From assembly GCA_031291335.1 (NCBI GenBank), contig JARLJF010000020.1, positions 22,103 to 86,102 on the forward strand: a stretch of DNA of 64,000 nt, written 5' to 3'. Under the pieces are notes generated by a model. That model searched no databases and had not been told where the DNA came from. It saw only the letters and a program-made list of their open reading frames with translations. The stretch is from Pandoraea sp. (GTDB lineage Bacteria; Pseudomonadota; Gammaproteobacteria; Burkholderiales; Burkholderiaceae). Every line of letters starts with the position of its first letter. The stretch's first letter is position 1. Both the position numbers and the translations under genes were made by a program. Below are positions 61,452 to 64,000 of this stretch, in pieces.

Positions 61452-62429
61452 ATGCAAGCAAGTCACACCACCGCGCCGGATGCTGTTGCGCAGGCTGCGA
61501 GACCGCCGATCCCGATGGTCGTGCTTGGCGGCTATCTCGGAGCGGGCAAGACAACGCTCGTCAATGCTCTGTTGCGCAATGCCGAGGGCTTGCGGGTGAC
61601 GGTACTCGTCAACGATTTCGGCTCGATCAATGTCGACGCTTCGCTCATTCGTGAACGCGGCGACGACGTCATCGGGCTTGAGAACGGCTGTGTGTGCTGC
61701 ACGATCGGTGGGCGTCTGGTGGAGACGCTGATTGCCCTCGGCGAGCGCACCGATCGGCCCGACTTGCTGGTCATCGAGGCGAGCGGCGTGTCCGATCCGA
61801 TGCGCATCGCGCAAGTGGGCTTGCTCGACAGGGCATTTCGCTTGCACGGCATCGTGGTGGCGGTGGACGTTGAGGGCATCGATGCAGTGCTGGACGACCG
61901 CTACGTCGGCGACATCGTTCAACGTCAGATTGCCGCGGCCAGCACGCTCGTGCTGACCAAGACCGATCTGGTGAGTGCGACAAAGCTGGACGCGGCCCGG
62001 CATCGGCTGGCATCGCTGGGCGCGACGCAGATCGTTGTGACGGCGAAGGACGGAGTCGTGCCGCCCGCCATTCTCTTTCCCGACGAGGCTCTGACGGTAC
62101 CAGGGCTGCTGAGTCCGCATCCGATGCACACGATCTCCCGTGCGCTGCCGCGCGGTTTGCGCAGCTTCAACTTCGAAACCCGTGGTGTATTCGACCGTTC
62201 TCGCTTGAAAGCGGCCCTGACCCTATTCCCCGAGAAGCTCCTCCGCGCGAAGGGCTTCGTCTCGCTGCGCGCCGGTCAGACGAGCGAACTGCATGTCGTC
62301 GGGCGTCGCTCGATGCTCACGCGTCGTCCGGATCTGTCCGCTACGTCGTCAGTCATCGTGCTGATCGGCATCTTCTCCGACGACGACCAGCGTTTGCTCA
62401 CGCAGGCGCTGGCTTCCGCCGTGCGCTGA
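61452..62429 (+). CDS. CobW/P47K-family GTPase (putative metallochaperone)
   Basis: GGYLGAGKTTLVNALLRN Walker A; GCVCC metal-binding motif; LTKTDLV. Confidence 0.9.
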   Translation: MQASHTTAPDAVAQAARPPIPMVVLGGYLGAGKTTLVNALLRNAEGLRVTVLVNDFGSINVDASLIRERGDDVIGLENGCVCCTIGGRLVETLIALGERTDRPDLLVIEASGVSDPMRIAQVGLLDRAFRLHGIVVAVDVEGIDAVLDDRYVGDIVQRQIAAASTLVLTKTDLVSATKLDAARHRLASLGATQIVVTAKDGVVPPAILFPDEALTVPGLLSPHPMHTISRALPRGLRSFNFETRGVFDRSRLKAALTLFPEKLLRAKGFVSLRAGQTSELHVVGRRSMLTRRPDLSATSSVIVLIGIFSDDDQRLLTQALASAVR

Positions 62430-62493
62430 GGCCACTGGCCGCATCCCCTTCGTCAAGTCATTCGACCGTTGTGCCGTGAGGTCGCGCCGCGCA

Positions 62494-62530
62494 ATAAAAA
62501 AAGCCGGCGGCAGAGTGTCTGCCGCCGGCC
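62494..62530 (-). terminator. Intrinsic terminator of downstream permease gene
   Basis: Minus strand GCCGGCGGCAGA cac TCTGCCGCCGGC TTTTTTT. Confidence 0.85.
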
Positions 62531-62554
62531 GTGACCTGCACGCGGTTATCGGAA

Positions 62555-63958
62555 TCAGATCTCGAAGCCCGGGTCAGGCGAGCGCAGCTTGCGCCAGATC
62601 GACCGCACGGTGAACGCGACGAGCAGTACCGTCAGACTGGCGACACCGAGTGCCAGCGGTGTGCGCTGATCCGGAATGAAGGCCATGGCGCCGACGATGG
62701 ACAGCATGCCGATAATCGCGACCCAGGTGAGGTACGGAAAGCCCCACATCCGCACCTTCAGCTTGCCCGGTGCTTCGCGTTCCAGCCGCTTGCGCAACTT
62801 CAGTTGCGAGAACGCGATCAGCACGTACACGAAAATCGCCACCGTGCCGTAAGAGTTCACGAGGAAGGCAAACACCGTGTCGGGCGAGACGTAAGACATC
62901 ACCACGGCGGCGTAGCCGAACAGCGTGCCGACGAGAATCGCACGAACCGGCACGCCACGTGAGTTGAGCTTGGCAAGCGAGCGCGGGGCGTCGCCACGGC
63001 GCGTGAGCGCGAAGAGCATGCGCGACGAGGCGTACAGGCCCGAGTTCAACGCCGAGAGAACGGCGGTGAGCACGACCGCGTTCATGATGTGCGCGGCAGC
63101 CGGAATGCGCATGGCTTCGAGCGCGCTCACGTACGGCGTCGCCATGCCGGCCGAGTTCCAGGGCACGAGCATGACCACCAGCAGGATCGAGCCGATGTAG
63201 AAGAACAGCACGCGTCCGATGACCGAATTGGTCGCTCGTGCGACGGCTTGTTGCGGCTCGGCCGCTTCGGCGGCGGCAATCGTCACGATCTCCGCACCGA
63301 AATAGAAGCCGGTGGCCGCGACGGCCCCTGCCATCACGGGACCGATGCCGTTGGGCATGAAGCCGCCGTGCGAGAGCAGATTGCCGGTGCTCGCCACGGC
63401 GCCCGGCCACATGCCGAACACGAACAGCCCGCCGAGGAACAGGAACACGACGATCGCCGCAACCTTGATCGACGCAAACCAGAATTCGAACTCGCCGTAC
63501 GACGCCACCGACACCAGATTGGTCAGCGTGAGCACGACCAGCAGCGCGAGACTGATGGCCCAGGCGGGAATGTCCGGCAGCCAGAACTGAATCAGGTTGG
63601 CCCCCGCCACGGCTTCCACGGCGACCACGATGACCCAGAAGTACCAATACATCCACCCCGTCAGAAAGCCGGCCAGTTCGCCGCCGACCGGTTTGTCGTT
63701 CCACGCGAGCCGGGCGTACTCGTAGAACGACCCGACGGCGGGTAACGCGCACGCCATCTCGCCGAGCATGCGCATGACGAGCACCACGAGCGCACCGGTA
63801 ATAAGGAACGACAGGACTGCCGCCGGGCCGGCTGCGTGCACGACCACGCCGCTGCCGACGAAGAGGCCGGCGCCGATCACGCCTCCCAGCGCGATCATGC
63901 TCATGTGACGTTGCTTGAGGCTCGATTGCAGATGGGTTCCGCTGTCACGATTGGCCAT
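62555..63958 (-). CDS. Amino acid permease (APC family, GABA permease-like)
   Basis: LQSSLKQRHMSMIALGGVIGAGLFVGSGVVVHAAGPAAVLSF; ATG at 63958. Confidence 0.9.
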   Translation of the reverse strand: MANRDSGTHLQSSLKQRHMSMIALGGVIGAGLFVGSGVVVHAAGPAAVLSFLITGALVVLVMRMLGEMACALPAVGSFYEYARLAWNDKPVGGELAGFLTGWMYWYFWVIVVAVEAVAGANLIQFWLPDIPAWAISLALLVVLTLTNLVSVASYGEFEFWFASIKVAAIVVFLFLGGLFVFGMWPGAVASTGNLLSHGGFMPNGIGPVMAGAVAATGFYFGAEIVTIAAAEAAEPQQAVARATNSVIGRVLFFYIGSILLVVMLVPWNSAGMATPYVSALEAMRIPAAAHIMNAVVLTAVLSALNSGLYASSRMLFALTRRGDAPRSLAKLNSRGVPVRAILVGTLFGYAAVVMSYVSPDTVFAFLVNSYGTVAIFVYVLIAFSQLKLRKRLEREAPGKLKVRMWGFPYLTWVAIIGMLSIVGAMAFIPDQRTPLALGVASLTVLLVAFTVRSIWRKLRSPDPGFEI

Positions 63959-64000
63959 GGTGACCTCCCGTGAGGTGGCCCGCGATGGGCGCGGCGGCAC

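Noticed and set aside
1-64000. CRISPR arrays, tRNA/rRNA genes, phage or IS elements
   Set aside because: No regularly spaced repeats, no cloverleaf-like tRNA or rRNA sequence, and no transposase or phage proteins were recognised.

Overview
This 64 kb, high-GC window reads as chromosomal DNA from a Burkholderiaceae-like betaproteobacterium (Pandoraea-like; inferred from protein character only). It is dense in catabolic gene modules, each with its own LysR, IclR, MarR or Lrp regulator. From left to right: the 3' end of a PBP1a gene; LysR, methyltransferase and NAD-formate dehydrogenase; a GST; a Tyr/Phe catabolism block (tyrB, aroP-like permease, hppD, Lrp); leuA with an upstream leader; pcaF-pcaJ-pcaI and pcaR; an FAD monooxygenase/DUF2783/MBL module with tandem IclR genes; a phytase-like lipoprotein; a hydrolase/MarR pair; an AAHS-type MFS transporter; opgG and bglX; a dmlR/dmlA-like pair; an LLM monooxygenase with an orphan SsuA-like binding protein; an OYE; a degenerate EAL protein; two MFS transporters; a GMC oxidoreductase/IclR pair; and a taurine/sulfoacetaldehyde module (xsc, pta, TSUP exporter, tauXY-like, DUF3311+SSS transporter) flanked by a CobS/CobT-like pair and an amidohydrolase-CobW pair. 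No rRNA, tRNA, CRISPR array, phage or IS element was recognised. The strongest hunt results are: (1) a complete leucine attenuator upstream of leuA, with a Leu-rich 28-aa leader peptide, 1:2/2:3/3:4 pairing and a T-run; (2) a shared 37-bp AT-rich element (27/37 identical) in the iclR-cobST intergenic region and upstream of xsc, linking an orphan CobST-like AAA+/VWA pair to sulfoacetaldehyde metabolism; (3) an unannotated MFS pseudogene remnant between lrp and leuA; (4) a C-terminal frameshift in the GST gene; (5) an intrinsic terminator abutting the pta start between xsc and pta. All identifications are by reading the translations; no database search was run.
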